NCBI RefSeq assembly: GCF_002102175.1
Contig: NZ_LQOX01000108.1
Location: 1 to 53,864 of the forward strand
From: Mycobacterium gastri
GTDB lineage: Bacteria > Actinomycetota > Actinomycetes > Mycobacteriales > Mycobacteriaceae
Direction of reading: 5' to 3'
DNA: 53,864 nucleotides
Part shown: piece after piece, positions 8,196 to 16,141 of the stretch
How the letters are laid out: each line of letters opens with the position of its first letter
How positions within the stretch are numbered: the stretch's first letter is position 1
The notes under the pieces: model-generated
Told to the model about the DNA's origin: nothing
What the model saw: the letters and a program-made list of their open reading frames with translations, nothing else
Databases searched by the model: none
Program-made: the position numbers and the translations under genes

Positions 8196-9605
8196 TTACT
8201 GTCCTGTTTTGGCGCCGCGCGGCAGCCACGGCTGTTGCCAACTGCGGTGACCACGCAGCAGCGTCTGCGCGGCATCGGGTCCCCAGGAACCACGGTCGTA
8301 CTGATGGACTTCGCCCGGGTTGTCGAGCACCGGCTGCACGATCCGCCAGGTCTCCTCGATGCTGTCTTCGCGGGCGAAAAGCTGGCGATCACCTTGCAAT
8401 CCGGCATGCAGGAGTCGCTCATAGGGCCGGATCGGCTCACCGAGGTCCTCGGCGAACGAGGAATCCAGGTGGATGTCTTGCCACGCATTGTGGGTGTGGG
8501 CCGAAATCTGTAGCCGCATCCCGGGGTCGGGATCGATGCGCAGCACGATCTGGTTGGGCTCGAGCGGCCGGCGGTTGGGCAGAAACGCCAGCCCGGGAAC
8601 GTGGTGCAGAAACATCCGGACCTCGGTTACCTTCTCCGGCAACGCTTTTCCGGCCCTCAGGAAAATCGGTACGCCAGCCCAGCGCCAGTTGTCGATCTCG
8701 GTCCGCAGCGCCACGTAGGTCTCGGTCTGCGAATTCTGCGCCACCCCGGCAACATCGCCGTAGCCCCGGTACTGGCCGCGCACGTACCGCGCCGGCTCCA
8801 GCGCCGGCATCGCGCGGAACACTTCGGCCTTCTTGTCGTTGAGATCGTCGGCGCTGGCGCCGACCGGTGGCTCCATCGTCACCAGGGCCAGCACCTGCAG
8901 CAGATGGTTCTGCACGACGTCACGCAGGGCCCCCACCGCGTCGTAGAAGGAGCCGCGGTCTTCGACGCCGAAGTTCTCCGCCATGGTGACGTGGATCTCG
9001 GAAATGCTCTTGGAATCCCACAATTCGGCCAGGCCACGATTGGCGAAGCGCAGGTATTGCAGCTCGACGACGGGCTGCTTGCCCAGGAAGTGGTCGACGC
9101 GCAGGATCTGCTCCTCGTCGAGCACCGCCCGCAGCCTGGAGTTGAGTTCGCGCGCCGAAGCCAGGTCGTGGCCGAACGGCTTCTCCACCGCGACGCGTGC
9201 CCCCCGCACCAGGTCGGCCGCCGCCAAATTCTCGACAATCGGGGCGAACAACGCGGGCGGCATCTCCAGGTAGTACAGGGGGCGCCGTCCGGAGCCGATC
9301 TGGTTAGCCAGCGATGCGTACAAGGCGCCGTCGGTCACGTCACCCGACAGATAGGACAACCGGCTGGCCAACCGGCCGAACACCTTGTCGTCGAACTTCT
9401 CCCCCGACTGACCAATGGCCTCCCGGGCCCGCTCGACCAGCTTCTCCACCGGGATGTCGTCACTGGCCACACCCACGATCGGACAGTCCAGCAACCCCCG
9501 ACGCTCCAACCGGTACAGCGCGCGGAAAGTCATCTTGCGGGCCAGATCACCGGTAATTCCGAAGATCACCAACACCTCTGATGCGCTATGCCCGCTGTCG
9601 GCCAA
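8196..9605 (-). CDS. zwf1: Glucose-6-phosphate dehydrogenase (Zwf1)
   Basis: The 469-residue enzyme catalyses the first oxidative step of the pentose phosphate pathway, glucose 6-phosphate to 6-phosphogluconolactone. The dinucleotide loop is FGITGDLARK at residues 15-24, EKPFG is at 141-145, and the active-site signature RVDHFLGKQ at 169-177 contains the substrate-binding lysine and catalytic histidine. It is the first gene of the leftward zwf1-gnd2 operon and is divergent from the cyclase gene at 9733; promoters for both must lie in 9606-9732. Mycobacteria have a second, F420-dependent enzyme elsewhere, so this is not necessarily the only such activity. Confidence 0.95.
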   Translation of the reverse strand: MADSGHSASEVLVIFGITGDLARKMTFRALYRLERRGLLDCPIVGVASDDIPVEKLVERAREAIGQSGEKFDDKVFGRLASRLSYLSGDVTDGALYASLANQIGSGRRPLYYLEMPPALFAPIVENLAAADLVRGARVAVEKPFGHDLASARELNSRLRAVLDEEQILRVDHFLGKQPVVELQYLRFANRGLAELWDSKSISEIHVTMAENFGVEDRGSFYDAVGALRDVVQNHLLQVLALVTMEPPVGASADDLNDKKAEVFRAMPALEPARYVRGQYRGYGDVAGVAQNSQTETYVALRTEIDNWRWAGVPIFLRAGKALPEKVTEVRMFLHHVPGLAFLPNRRPLEPNQIVLRIDPDPGMRLQISAHTHNAWQDIHLDSSFAEDLGEPIRPYERLLHAGLQGDRQLFAREDSIEETWRIVQPVLDNPGEVHQYDRGSWGPDAAQTLLRGHRSWQQPWLPRGAKTGQ

Positions 9606-9732
9606 TCCACACCTCCAGGACGTCTGCGAAAGTCACCCAACGGCTTGACAGCTACTTCCCCGTGGTGGCCGACCTCAACCCTAGACATTGCCCCCTGGCC
9701 CGACAAGATCGACTCAACCGGGCCCGGGAAGA

Positions 9733-10575
9733 ATGGACCGGGTGTTGGGCACCGGTGCTGCGCTGCACATCGCGGTCTATGTGCTGGCCGGGATCGCCGT
9801 GACGGAAGCCGGCGGGCTGGTCGTGCTGTGGCGGTTGCTGAACCGCAGTCGTCAGGAGGCCGAGGAGCTGCGCCGGCGGTCCGATGCCCGCAATTGGCTG
9901 TTGTCGGGTGGCCGCGAGGCCGTCAAGACGGTATGGCAGACCGCAAACCTGGTGCGCAAGGAGGGCTTCGGCGCGGCCATGCGCAGCTCGGTCGAAGACC
10001 TGGCCGACTGGGCCGAAGTTGAGCGCCCGGACCTGGCGCGAGTCACCCCGGACGGTCGGGTGGTGATCCTGTTCTCCGACATCGAGGAGTCCACCGCGCT
10101 CAACGAGCGGATCGGCGATCGAGCCTGGGTCAAACTCATTGCCGCACATGACAAGATGATTCACGAGCTCGTCGAACGCCGCTCCGGCCATGTCGTGAAG
10201 AGCCAAGGCGATGGATTCATGGTCGCCTTCGCCCGCGCCGAACAGGCCCTACGGTGCGCCATTGACGTCCAGGATGCGCTGCACAGGGAAGCAAAGCGTA
10301 AGCGCCGCAACGTAATCAGAGTCAGAATCGGCATCCACATGGGTCGCTCGGTACGCCGCGGCGACGACCTGTTCGGCCGCAACGTCGCCATGGCGGCCCG
10401 GGTTGCCGGGCAGGCCGCCGGCGGCGAGATCCTGGTGAGCCAACCGGTGCGCGACGCCGTCGGCGATTGCGACGACATCGGTTTCGACGAGGGCCGCGAC
10501 GTCGAATTGAAGGGCTTCTCCGGCAGCTACCGGTTGTTCGCGGTGGCGTCCCCGCCCGGGTCCGACGGGGACTGA
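9733..10575 (+). CDS. Class III adenylate/guanylate cyclase, Rv1120c-type, apparently intact
   Basis: The protein has 280 residues from ATG 9733: one membrane helix at about 8-34, a linker (35-105) and a cyclase catalytic domain (107-272). The metal-binding aspartates are D116 (FSDIEES) and D160 (SQGDGF), and K156 fits the adenine-selecting lysine. The region that normally reads VNxAAR reads NVAMAAR (N217, R223), so the transition-state asparagine is displaced by two positions, a spelling common in actinobacterial cyclases. In M. tuberculosis the corresponding locus, as I recall, is split into short pieces (Rv1119c/Rv1120c); here the frame is continuous. An ATG at 9688 would add 15 unconserved-looking residues. 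Confidence 0.85.
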   Translation: MDRVLGTGAALHIAVYVLAGIAVTEAGGLVVLWRLLNRSRQEAEELRRRSDARNWLLSGGREAVKTVWQTANLVRKEGFGAAMRSSVEDLADWAEVERPDLARVTPDGRVVILFSDIEESTALNERIGDRAWVKLIAAHDKMIHELVERRSGHVVKSQGDGFMVAFARAEQALRCAIDVQDALHREAKRKRRNVIRVRIGIHMGRSVRRGDDLFGRNVAMAARVAGQAAGGEILVSQPVRDAVGDCDDIGFDEGRDVELKGFSGSYRLFAVASPPGSDGD

Positions 10576-10736
10576 AGGCCGTCTGCGCCGGATTCGGCCA
10601 GCCTATGGTGCAGCCGGGACCGGACCTCGTCGGCGGTGTAGGCGCGCCGCTTGCGTTCGTCGCGTACCACCAGCGCCCCTCCGGCGACGACGCCGGCGAC
10701 ACCGGCCAGGCCTAGCCATTTCCATACGCTGCGCAT
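10527..10736 (-). CDS. Small single-pass membrane protein (69 residues)
   Basis: Residues 5-25 form a membrane helix ([18 protein letters not shown]), followed by a basic stretch (RDERKRR) and a short helical tail with [13 protein letters not shown]. It starts 11 bases from the divergent NlpC/P60-like gene and its 3' end overlaps the cyclase stop region by 49 bases on the opposite strand. Codon use looks coding in the first 45 residues. Function unknown. Confidence 0.6.
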   Translation of the reverse strand: MRSVWKWLGLAGVAGVVAGGALVVRDERKRRAYTADEVRSRLHHRLAESGADGLQSPSDPGGDATANNR

Positions 10737-10747
10737 GACGACAGCCT

Positions 10748-11464
10748 ATGTCTGCCTATGGTGCTGGGGTGGAAACCAGCACGCTCACGTTGGACCAAGC
10801 GCTAAACGAAACCCGGACCGGCGATCTGTGGTTGTTTCGGGGACGGTCCGGGCCGGACCGCGCCATCCAGACGTTGACCAACAGCCCGGTGAACCACGTC
10901 GGTATGACGGTGGCCATCGACGACTTGCCGCCGCTGATCTGGCATGCCGAACTGGGCGACAAGCTGGTCGACGTGTGGACCGGCACCCACCATCGGGGGG
11001 TGCAGCTCAACGACGCGCGCCAGGTCGTGGAGCAATGGACGGGGCGCTACCAGCAGCGGTGCTGGCTACGTCAGCTGACCCCGTATGCCAACCGGGAACA
11101 GGAGAACCAACTACTGCGGGTCATCGCGCGGATGGACGGCACCGCGTTTCCGACCACCGCTCGGCTGACCGGCCGTTGGCTACGTGGCCGGCTGCCTACT
11201 GTCAACGACTGGATCCGGGGAATACCCGTGGTGGACAGCAAGGTTCGCGAGCAAACCCGGCGCCGCAAGGCAACCCGGCGAGCGCTGGGCCTGGAGACGG
11301 CGTACTGCGCGGAGACGGTGGCGATCACCTACGAGGAGATGGGGTTGCTCGCCACGGACAAGGACGCGAACTGGTTCGACCCGGGCAGGTTCTGGAGTGG
11401 CGACACGCTGCCGCTGGCACCGGGGTATCGGCTCGGCGACGAAATCGCCGTGATCGTCGGCTAA
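10748..11464 (+). CDS. Permuted NlpC/P60 (YiiX/YaeF-like) papain-fold protein, Rv1118c-like
   Basis: The 238-residue protein carries a circularly permuted papain-like core. GDLWLFRG (25-32) and the histidine in NHVGMTV (H50) come first, followed by IWHAELG, while the cysteine comes late in ETAYCAETVA (C187). This His-before-Cys order is the hallmark of the permuted NlpC/P60 group (LRAT/YiiX type), which includes lipid-acting thiol hydrolases and acyltransferases. No signal peptide is seen, so it is probably cytosolic. An in-frame GTG at 10769 is an alternative start. The position corresponds to Rv1118c. Its substrate cannot be inferred. Confidence 0.7.
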   Translation: MSAYGAGVETSTLTLDQALNETRTGDLWLFRGRSGPDRAIQTLTNSPVNHVGMTVAIDDLPPLIWHAELGDKLVDVWTGTHHRGVQLNDARQVVEQWTGRYQQRCWLRQLTPYANREQENQLLRVIARMDGTAFPTTARLTGRWLRGRLPTVNDWIRGIPVVDSKVREQTRRRKATRRALGLETAYCAETVAITYEEMGLLATDKDANWFDPGRFWSGDTLPLAPGYRLGDEIAVIVG

Positions 11465-11784
11465 CCGACCGACATCTCCCCCATGACCGACCACCCGGTG
11501 GCGTCGATCGTCTGGCTGATGATCTTGGGCGTGGACGCCAACGCCTGCGGCAGCTGCTGCATGGCCTGCTTGAAGTGATCGCTGTTGACGTGGGCTGCAC
11601 CGGCGTCGCCGTCGCGGAAGGCTTCGACCAGAACGTATTCGGCGGGATTGTCCAGGCTGCGCGACCACTCGAACCACAGGTTGCCCGCTTCGGCGCGGGT
11701 GGCCGCGGTGAACGGCGCGACCAGATCCGGCCAGCGCTCGCTCCACTCGGGTTTGGTTTCGAACTTGACGACGATGAAGATCAT
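11461..11784 (-). CDS. Antibiotic-biosynthesis-monooxygenase (ABM) domain protein, Rv1117-like
   Basis: A 107-residue single ABM domain: MIFIVVKFETKPEWSERW opens the first strand and helix, NLWFEWSRSL and YVLVEAFRDGDA form the central strands, and HFKQAMQQLP the last helix. Such YgiN/ABM proteins are small ferredoxin-like dimers that include quinol monooxygenases and haem-degrading enzymes. None of the MhuD haem-binding features can be confirmed here, so the activity is open. Length equals remembered Rv1117. Its stop overlaps the convergent permuted NlpC/P60 gene by 4 bases. Confidence 0.8.
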   Translation of the reverse strand: MIFIVVKFETKPEWSERWPDLVAPFTAATRAEAGNLWFEWSRSLDNPAEYVLVEAFRDGDAGAAHVNSDHFKQAMQQLPQALASTPKIISQTIDATGWSVMGEMSVG

Positions 11785-11853
11785 TGCCGCTCCCCACTTC
11801 TGCCGCCGGCCTGATATCTGGCAGGCAGGGTCAGGATACCCAGCAGACCTCGG

Positions 11854-12378
11854 TCAATTGAGCTGCACTCGGGTGGCCACCGGAGTGGCGTTGCGGGTCA
11901 GATCCAGTACCGGGCAGTGCTGGTCGACCGCCTGCTGCAACTCGCGGTAGCGTTCCGGCGTCTCGGGCCCGGTGACGTTGATCACCACGCGGACCTCCTG
12001 GAAGCCGGATCGGACGTTGTCGTCGAATCCGAAGAAGCCCCGCACGTCGAGATCACCTTCGGCATAAGCGGTGATGTCGTCGACCGCGATCCCGAGCTTT
12101 TCCGCCCAGAAGCGCCAGGTGACGATTTGGCAGGAGAGCAGCGAGGCCAGGTAGTACTCGACGGGGTTCGGGGCCTTGCTCTCGCCGCCCAGTGGTGGCG
12201 GCTCGTCGACTTCGACCTGATACCGGCCGAGGCTTACCGTGCTGGCCACCGCGTCGTGCGCGGTGGCCGAGGCCTGGAATACCACGCGCCCGTTTGCCCG
12301 GTCGGCGGTGACCGCCTCCTGGGTGGCGGCGATGACCTGGCCCAGAGCGGTACTGGACTTGGCGGTCTGAGATGTCAC
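11854..12378 (-). CDS. OsmC-family peroxide-handling protein
   Basis: The GTG start at 12378 is chosen because AAGGAG lies 8 bases upstream; earlier in-frame codons lack a site. The 174-residue protein has the OsmC/Ohr layout: a first redox cysteine in SLLSCQIVTW, the second in QHCPVLDL, and the conserved glutamate region PNPVEYYLASL. Two cysteines of this kind reduce organic hydroperoxides or peroxide in family members. The C-terminal TRNATPVATRVQL is typical of OsmC-like (rather than Ohr) members. It is the last gene of a leftward pair with the NlpC/P60-like gene, but 281 bases separate them, so a separate promoter is likely. Confidence 0.85.
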   Translation of the reverse strand: MTSQTAKSSTALGQVIAATQEAVTADRANGRVVFQASATAHDAVASTVSLGRYQVEVDEPPPLGGESKAPNPVEYYLASLLSCQIVTWRFWAEKLGIAVDDITAYAEGDLDVRGFFGFDDNVRSGFQEVRVVINVTGPETPERYRELQQAVDQHCPVLDLTRNATPVATRVQLN

Positions 12379-12602
12379 TGGCAAAACTCCTTCCGTCGCG
12401 GCAATGGTACGGAGCATCGAGCAGCGAATCGAGCCTCCAGCTCAGCGTGACGGAATCCCCATCCCAACCGTGAGATCGAATTCGGCTTCGAACAATCGTC
12501 GACAATTAATGTCGGACAAAATGGCGCAGCCACGCCCGTTCCGCGTTGTGATTGGGCACACAATTGCGGCGGGGCGTGGCTGCGGTTATCTCTTACGTTC
12601 GA

Positions 12603-12649
12603 GATATGTGACCCCGGTCGCAGAATTGCTGTTGCCCGCGTCACATATC
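12603..12649. repeat. 10-bp perfect inverted repeat between NlpC/P60 and osmC-like genes
   Basis: GATATGTGAC at 12603-12612 is matched exactly by GTCACATATC at 12640-12649, with 27 bases between. A related GATATGTCAC lies at about 13262 before the NlpC/P60-like gene. The arms could be a regulator's operator, or a weak terminator stem for the NlpC/P60-like gene, which ends at 12660. The surrounding DNA is AT-richer than average. Confidence 0.5.
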
Positions 12650-12659
12650 CACCGATTGG

Positions 12660-13274
12660 TTATGTATTCACCATTTCCGGATCGCCTATCGGACCCGGAT
12701 CGTCGGGCGCCGGGGCAGGCGCGTCGCCCGGGTCCACGGCATCGACCAGAACAGCGGGCGCATCCGGGGCGGGCGCATCCTCCGCGACTGCGTCGGCATC
12801 CAGCGGCAGGTACATGTGATGCGTGAATTGCGCCTGGTAGGCGCCGCCGCCACCGATCCGCACCCCGCCACCTTCACCGCTGGCCACCGGGGTGCCGTCG
12901 GGCAATGTGACGGCTGTGTGGCCGCCATTCCACCCGATGACCAAGGCATTGGCAGCGGTGCCCCGTTGAAAGCCCCGGGCCGCTAAAGCGGCTTCCTCGT
13001 TGCCGGTGTTGAAGCGGTCGCCGAAAACCGGCCGGTCCGTCGCCGCATTCGACACCCACGAAGCCAACCCTGAACAGTCGGTGCCGGCCGGCGAATCGCC
13101 ACCCGGAATATACGGGGTTCCCGAGACCTGGTTGATAAGCGTCAACAACGTCGCTAAAGCAATCATGGGGAGGGACACTACCGACAATATGCATAGGAAA
13201 CCAAATATTGTGGTGGTTATCACGATTAACCAGATAATCGTCTGACCTGCATATACACCAGATATGTCACGCAT
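12660..13274 (-). CDS. NlpC/P60-like cell-wall hydrolase with N-terminal membrane anchor
   Basis: In this 204-residue protein a membrane helix at about 11-36 (IIWLIVITTTIFGFLCIL) precedes a papain-like domain. GTPYIPGGDSPAGTDCSGLA carries the catalytic cysteine, and GGHTAVTLPDG the histidine; RFNTGNEEAALAARGF lies between. A Pro/Ala/Asp-rich tail (about 160-204) follows, suggesting an extracytoplasmic location. Similar mycobacterial proteins are peptidoglycan-hydrolase-like. An internal ATG at 13166 would remove the anchor, but neither start has a clear ribosome site. Codon use in the anchor is AT-richer than in neighbours. It may correspond to Rv1115, an exported protein at the syntenic place, but I could not confirm that. 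Confidence 0.65.
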   Translation of the reverse strand: MRDISGVYAGQTIIWLIVITTTIFGFLCILSVVSLPMIALATLLTLINQVSGTPYIPGGDSPAGTDCSGLASWVSNAATDRPVFGDRFNTGNEEAALAARGFQRGTAANALVIGWNGGHTAVTLPDGTPVASGEGGGVRIGGGGAYQAQFTHHMYLPLDADAVAEDAPAPDAPAVLVDAVDPGDAPAPAPDDPGPIGDPEMVNT

Positions 13275-13576
13275 TTATCTACGAATTGAAACAGAAGTGA
13301 ACGGTGCGCACCCAGCAAATTGCTACTTAATCACAAGGTTGCCCTCAGTCAGGGCCTGACCAGCAGAAACAGTGCATCGCAGCGAATGCGAATGAAGGCC
13401 GCTGCAACCGCGCGTTTACCCTTTGGCGACGCCCCCCGGTCAGGGTCCCGGAGATGATTGGCTTTGCAACCTGCATCCAAACCCGTACGACACACCCATC
13501 ACAGCAACCACGCCGGTCACACGGCGATAAATCCCGAGGTCACAGAGCCGCGCGACAACCTTTCCGGGACCCTGGG
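13275..13576. other. 302-base gene-free stretch with distant inverted repeat
   Basis: No open frame here looks coding. CAGGGTCCCGG at 13441-13451 and CCGGGACCCTG at 13564-13574 are exact reverse complements, separated by 112 bases. The right arm sits directly after the metallo-hydrolase stop (13577, leftward gene), so it may contribute to a transcript end. Confidence 0.4.
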
Positions 13577-14890
13577 TTAGTGGTCTTCGTCGGGGACGTT
13601 GAACATGGCCGACAGTGGTACTTCCATGCCCTCGAGTTCCGGCGGAAACTTGCGGACCAGCTCACGCTGAATGCCCGGTGGGGTGAATGCGCTGACGGGG
13701 ATCTCGTTGGCCCAGGTGTCTTCGTCGACCAGTTCATCCAGGGCCCAATTGGCTTTGGGGATCTTGAGGGTCTTGGGGATCTGACCACCGAACATCGCCG
13801 TGAGTTCTGCGGTGGTGGACGGGCGCCGCGTTGAGGTCGATTCGGGCAACGCGGCGTCGCGCACCCAGATGGCGTCTTTGGTGACGTTGACGATGACGCC
13901 GTCGGGTGCGCCGTAGGCGAACAGCCCATCCCAATGCGTGCGGATGCCGGCGAGGGCTTCGCTGAGGGTGGCGCGGTCGTAGAAGGTGTGGGTGATCATG
14001 CCGATGCGGGGGTTGACTTGTTTGATCATGTAGCCGGCGGCGAATTGATTGGTGTGCACGCCGTCGATGGTCATGTTGATGATCGGCTCAGGTGCGCCCT
14101 GTTTGATGGAGCTGATCGGTTGGGTGTCGAGCTGCAGTTCGGTGACGAAAACGTCTACACCCTGCGACATTTCGACGGTGAGTTCGTCGGGGCGCCCGTC
14201 GCCGGTCCAGACGAACGACAGGCCGTTCCAGTCCAGTCGATACGCCGATGAGCCGCACATGTTGTGGATGCGCCGCCAGTGCCGCACTGTGGCGCCGTTG
14301 CGCTCGTAGATGACACCGCCGTCGTCTTGCCAGTCGAATTCGGTCACCTCGACCTCGTAGCCCTCGCCGACGGGGATGCCCGAGAACGCCTTGGTGTGCC
14401 AGTGTGTCATGGCCTTCATGCCCGCGATCATCGCCGCAGTGCCCTCTTCTGAGTGCACGCCGGAGGGCCCGTAGACGCGCAACGGGGTCCAGCGGCCCAG
14501 CCAGGGGGCGAACCCGTAGAGATAGGGCAGTTCACCGTAGTGGTCGACGTGCAGGTGGGTCAGGAAGATGTCGTTCACCAGCGGGACCGGGACCTGCAGG
14601 GCGATGATGTTGCGCAGGCAACCGGGGCCGAAGTCGAAAAAGAGCCGGTCACCGTTGCCCAGCTCAACCATGATGGCCGTGGCGGCCTGCTCGAGGGTGG
14701 GCGGGAACGGGCACGATCCGACGAAGCTGATGCGCATCTCATCGGCACCGAGCTCTTCGGTTTGCGGGAAGAAGGTGTTGTTGTTTTTCACGCTCGGCGT
14801 GGGCCGGAAATACGGCGCCAGGGAAATCCCCGCGCCGGGAGCATCGCCATAGGGATTGCGGGCGCTCGGTGCCGCGTCAGCTTCGGCCAT
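13577..14890 (-). CDS. MBL-fold metallo-hydrolase, GntH-like
   Basis: I start the gene at ATG 14890, which follows GGAGG by 8 bases, giving 437 residues. The zinc-binding signature THLHVDH is at residues 111-117; further likely ligands are in TGDGRPDE and in MITHTFYD. The N-terminal stretch APYFRPTPSVKNNNTFF and FVGSCPFPPT resembles proteins annotated as GntH, the metallo-hydrolase named after guanitoxin biosynthesis clusters. That name is by similarity: the other guanitoxin genes are not in this window, so the true substrate is unknown. I do not recall a counterpart between Rv1115 and Rv1112 in M. tuberculosis. It is isolated, with no co-directional partner close by. Confidence 0.75.
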   Translation of the reverse strand: MAEADAAPSARNPYGDAPGAGISLAPYFRPTPSVKNNNTFFPQTEELGADEMRISFVGSCPFPPTLEQAATAIMVELGNGDRLFFDFGPGCLRNIIALQVPVPLVNDIFLTHLHVDHYGELPYLYGFAPWLGRWTPLRVYGPSGVHSEEGTAAMIAGMKAMTHWHTKAFSGIPVGEGYEVEVTEFDWQDDGGVIYERNGATVRHWRRIHNMCGSSAYRLDWNGLSFVWTGDGRPDELTVEMSQGVDVFVTELQLDTQPISSIKQGAPEPIINMTIDGVHTNQFAAGYMIKQVNPRIGMITHTFYDRATLSEALAGIRTHWDGLFAYGAPDGVIVNVTKDAIWVRDAALPESTSTRRPSTTAELTAMFGGQIPKTLKIPKANWALDELVDEDTWANEIPVSAFTPPGIQRELVRKFPPELEGMEVPLSAMFNVPDEDH

Positions 14891-15043
14891 CGGACTTTCC
14901 TCCATCCGGTCCCTGCATCGCGGGCGGTCGCCGACCATCGCGGGGTAACACACTGTATGGCCAACACGTATTGGTCTAGGGCTTTTTCGCTTAGCCATAT
15001 TGAATCTTCGGCGAACTTGGCCGGTTAAGGTTTCTCCGCAGGT

Positions 15044-15566
15044 TCATGGCACTGCACGTGGCTCGGTGAGCCGGGCCTCGAGGTCAGCCGTCCGGGTCGC
15101 TTTGAGCGCGACGTCGCTCCGACTCGTCCATTTGACGCGTGATCTCAGCCTGTTACCGAGCAGCGTGGGCTCGCAGCCGCTGCTCTCGGTCGGCGGCACG
15201 CTGCAAGCGCTCGCGTTCACGGTCGGCGGCGGTGCCCTCGCGTTCGTCTGCGCGTCTTTCTCGTTCGTCAGCCGACAGCTCGCGATCGTTGGCGACCCGG
15301 TCCCGTTCCGCGGCTATCCGATCCCGCTCGGAAGCGAGCCATTCCCGTCGTGCCAGCTGAGCCCGCTCCCGTTCGACCGCCGCCTGCTCGCCCTGCCCGG
15401 CCGCCTCTTGGCGTTGATCCTGTTGCGCCGTGCATCGATTCAGCCATCCGAGGCTCTCGCTTGTCGCACCCTCAACACATAGTCCACGCGCAGGGGCCCG
15501 GTCTAGGGTCGGTGGACTTTGACGTTGGCGCCGTTGATGAGCCGGCGGATGCTCGTTATCGCTTGG
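15044..15566 (-). pseudogene. Decayed gene for a charged coiled-coil protein
   Basis: The leftward frame is open from 15566 to a TAA at 15153 but has no ATG, GTG or TTG start. Its last 75 or so codons read as a heptad-like run rich in Arg, Glu, Asp and Ala (ASERDRIAAERDRVANDREL, then SADERERRADERE). After the TAA the same frame continues coil-like (EITRQMDESERRRAQSD) to a TGA at 15084, and another frame then gives DVALKATRTADLEARLTE before a stop at 15044. This pattern, coil character carried across a stop and a frame change, indicates decay rather than chance. It sits just downstream of the toxin gene. The original function is not recognisable. Confidence 0.55.
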
Positions 15567-15583
15567 TCAGCGACCACGTCGCC

Positions 15584-15847
15584 CTACCGGTAAACGTCTC
15601 GCCGATGCGCGATATGAATGACGCGGACGACGACACGCTCGTCGAAAATCTGATAGATCACCCGAAACTCTCCTCGGCGGGCCGAGTACCGGCCTTCCAA
15701 CTGATCACGAAGTGGCTTTCCGACTCGGTGAGGGTTCTCGGCGAGCGGCCCTCGGATGAACTCCCAGCAAGCGATAGCCACCGCCTCCGGTAGGAGATCG
15801 GTCAACGCATTCTTCGCCGCTCTGGTTAATTCGACCTGATAGGTCAT
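15584..15847 (-). CDS. RelE-family toxin (mRNA interferase)
   Basis: An 87-residue RelE/ParE-fold protein. YQVELTRAAKNALTDL opens the fold, NPHRVGKPLRDQLEGRYSAR and GEFRVIYQI form the conserved core, and VVRVIHIAHRRDVY ends it. The basic residues in KPLRDQLEGRYSARRGEFR match RelE toxins that cleave ribosome-bound mRNA, and the sequence closely resembles remembered M. tuberculosis RelE (Rv1246c). It overlaps its antitoxin gene by 4 bases (ATGA), the usual co-translation arrangement. At the syntenic place next to ychF, M. tuberculosis carries VapBC32 instead. Confidence 0.85.
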   Translation of the reverse strand: MTYQVELTRAAKNALTDLLPEAVAIACWEFIRGPLAENPHRVGKPLRDQLEGRYSARRGEFRVIYQIFDERVVVRVIHIAHRRDVYR

Positions 15848-16128
15848 CGTGGCAGCCGGCCGGCGGCGCGCATCTCCTCGGCAACCTCGTCGAGTGAGTA
15901 GACCTCGCCGCTCTCAGCCTCGGCCTCAGCTGCCCGGACCTCACGCATCAACTCCTGATCGCTGAGGATCGCCAAGGTTTCCATGATCGAGTCATAGTCG
16001 TCGGCGCTGAGAATCACGGCCGCTCGGCGGCCTTTCCGAGTGATCTCGATCCGCTCGTGGGTGCGAACCGCTTCGTCAACCAACTTAGAGAGGTTGGCGC
16101 GGACCTCGGCCAACGGAAGCGTTATCAT
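15844..16128 (-). CDS. RelB/Phd-YefM-family antitoxin
   Basis: The 94-residue antitoxin starts MITLPLAEVRANLSKLVDEA, the Phd/YefM DNA-binding N-terminus, followed by ERIEITRKGRRAAVILSADD, which is the standard second half of that domain. The acidic C-terminal part (EVRAAEAEAESGEVYSLDEV) would wrap the toxin. Such antitoxins neutralise the RelE partner and repress their own promoter. A TAGAAT hexamer lies 7 bases before the ATG, so the message probably starts at or near the first codon. Confidence 0.85.
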   Translation of the reverse strand: MITLPLAEVRANLSKLVDEAVRTHERIEITRKGRRAAVILSADDYDSIMETLAILSDQELMREVRAAEAEAESGEVYSLDEVAEEMRAAGRLPR

Positions 16129-16135
16129 GTACAGA

Positions 16136-16141
16136 ATTCTA
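16136..16141 (-). promoter_or_regulatory. Candidate -10 box for a leaderless toxin-antitoxin transcript
   Basis: On the minus strand TAGAAT is followed by 7 bases and then the antitoxin ATG. Mycobacteria often use TANNNT boxes at this distance for transcripts that begin directly at the start codon. The palindrome CAGATTTAATGTCTG just upstream (about 16150-16164) could be an operator for autorepression. Confidence 0.5.

Noticed and set aside
15000..15482. Plus-strand frame resembling a hydrophobic protein
   Set aside because: It is the reverse of a charged coiled-coil reading on the minus strand; the hydrophobic Leu/Ser/Pro pattern is explained by that.
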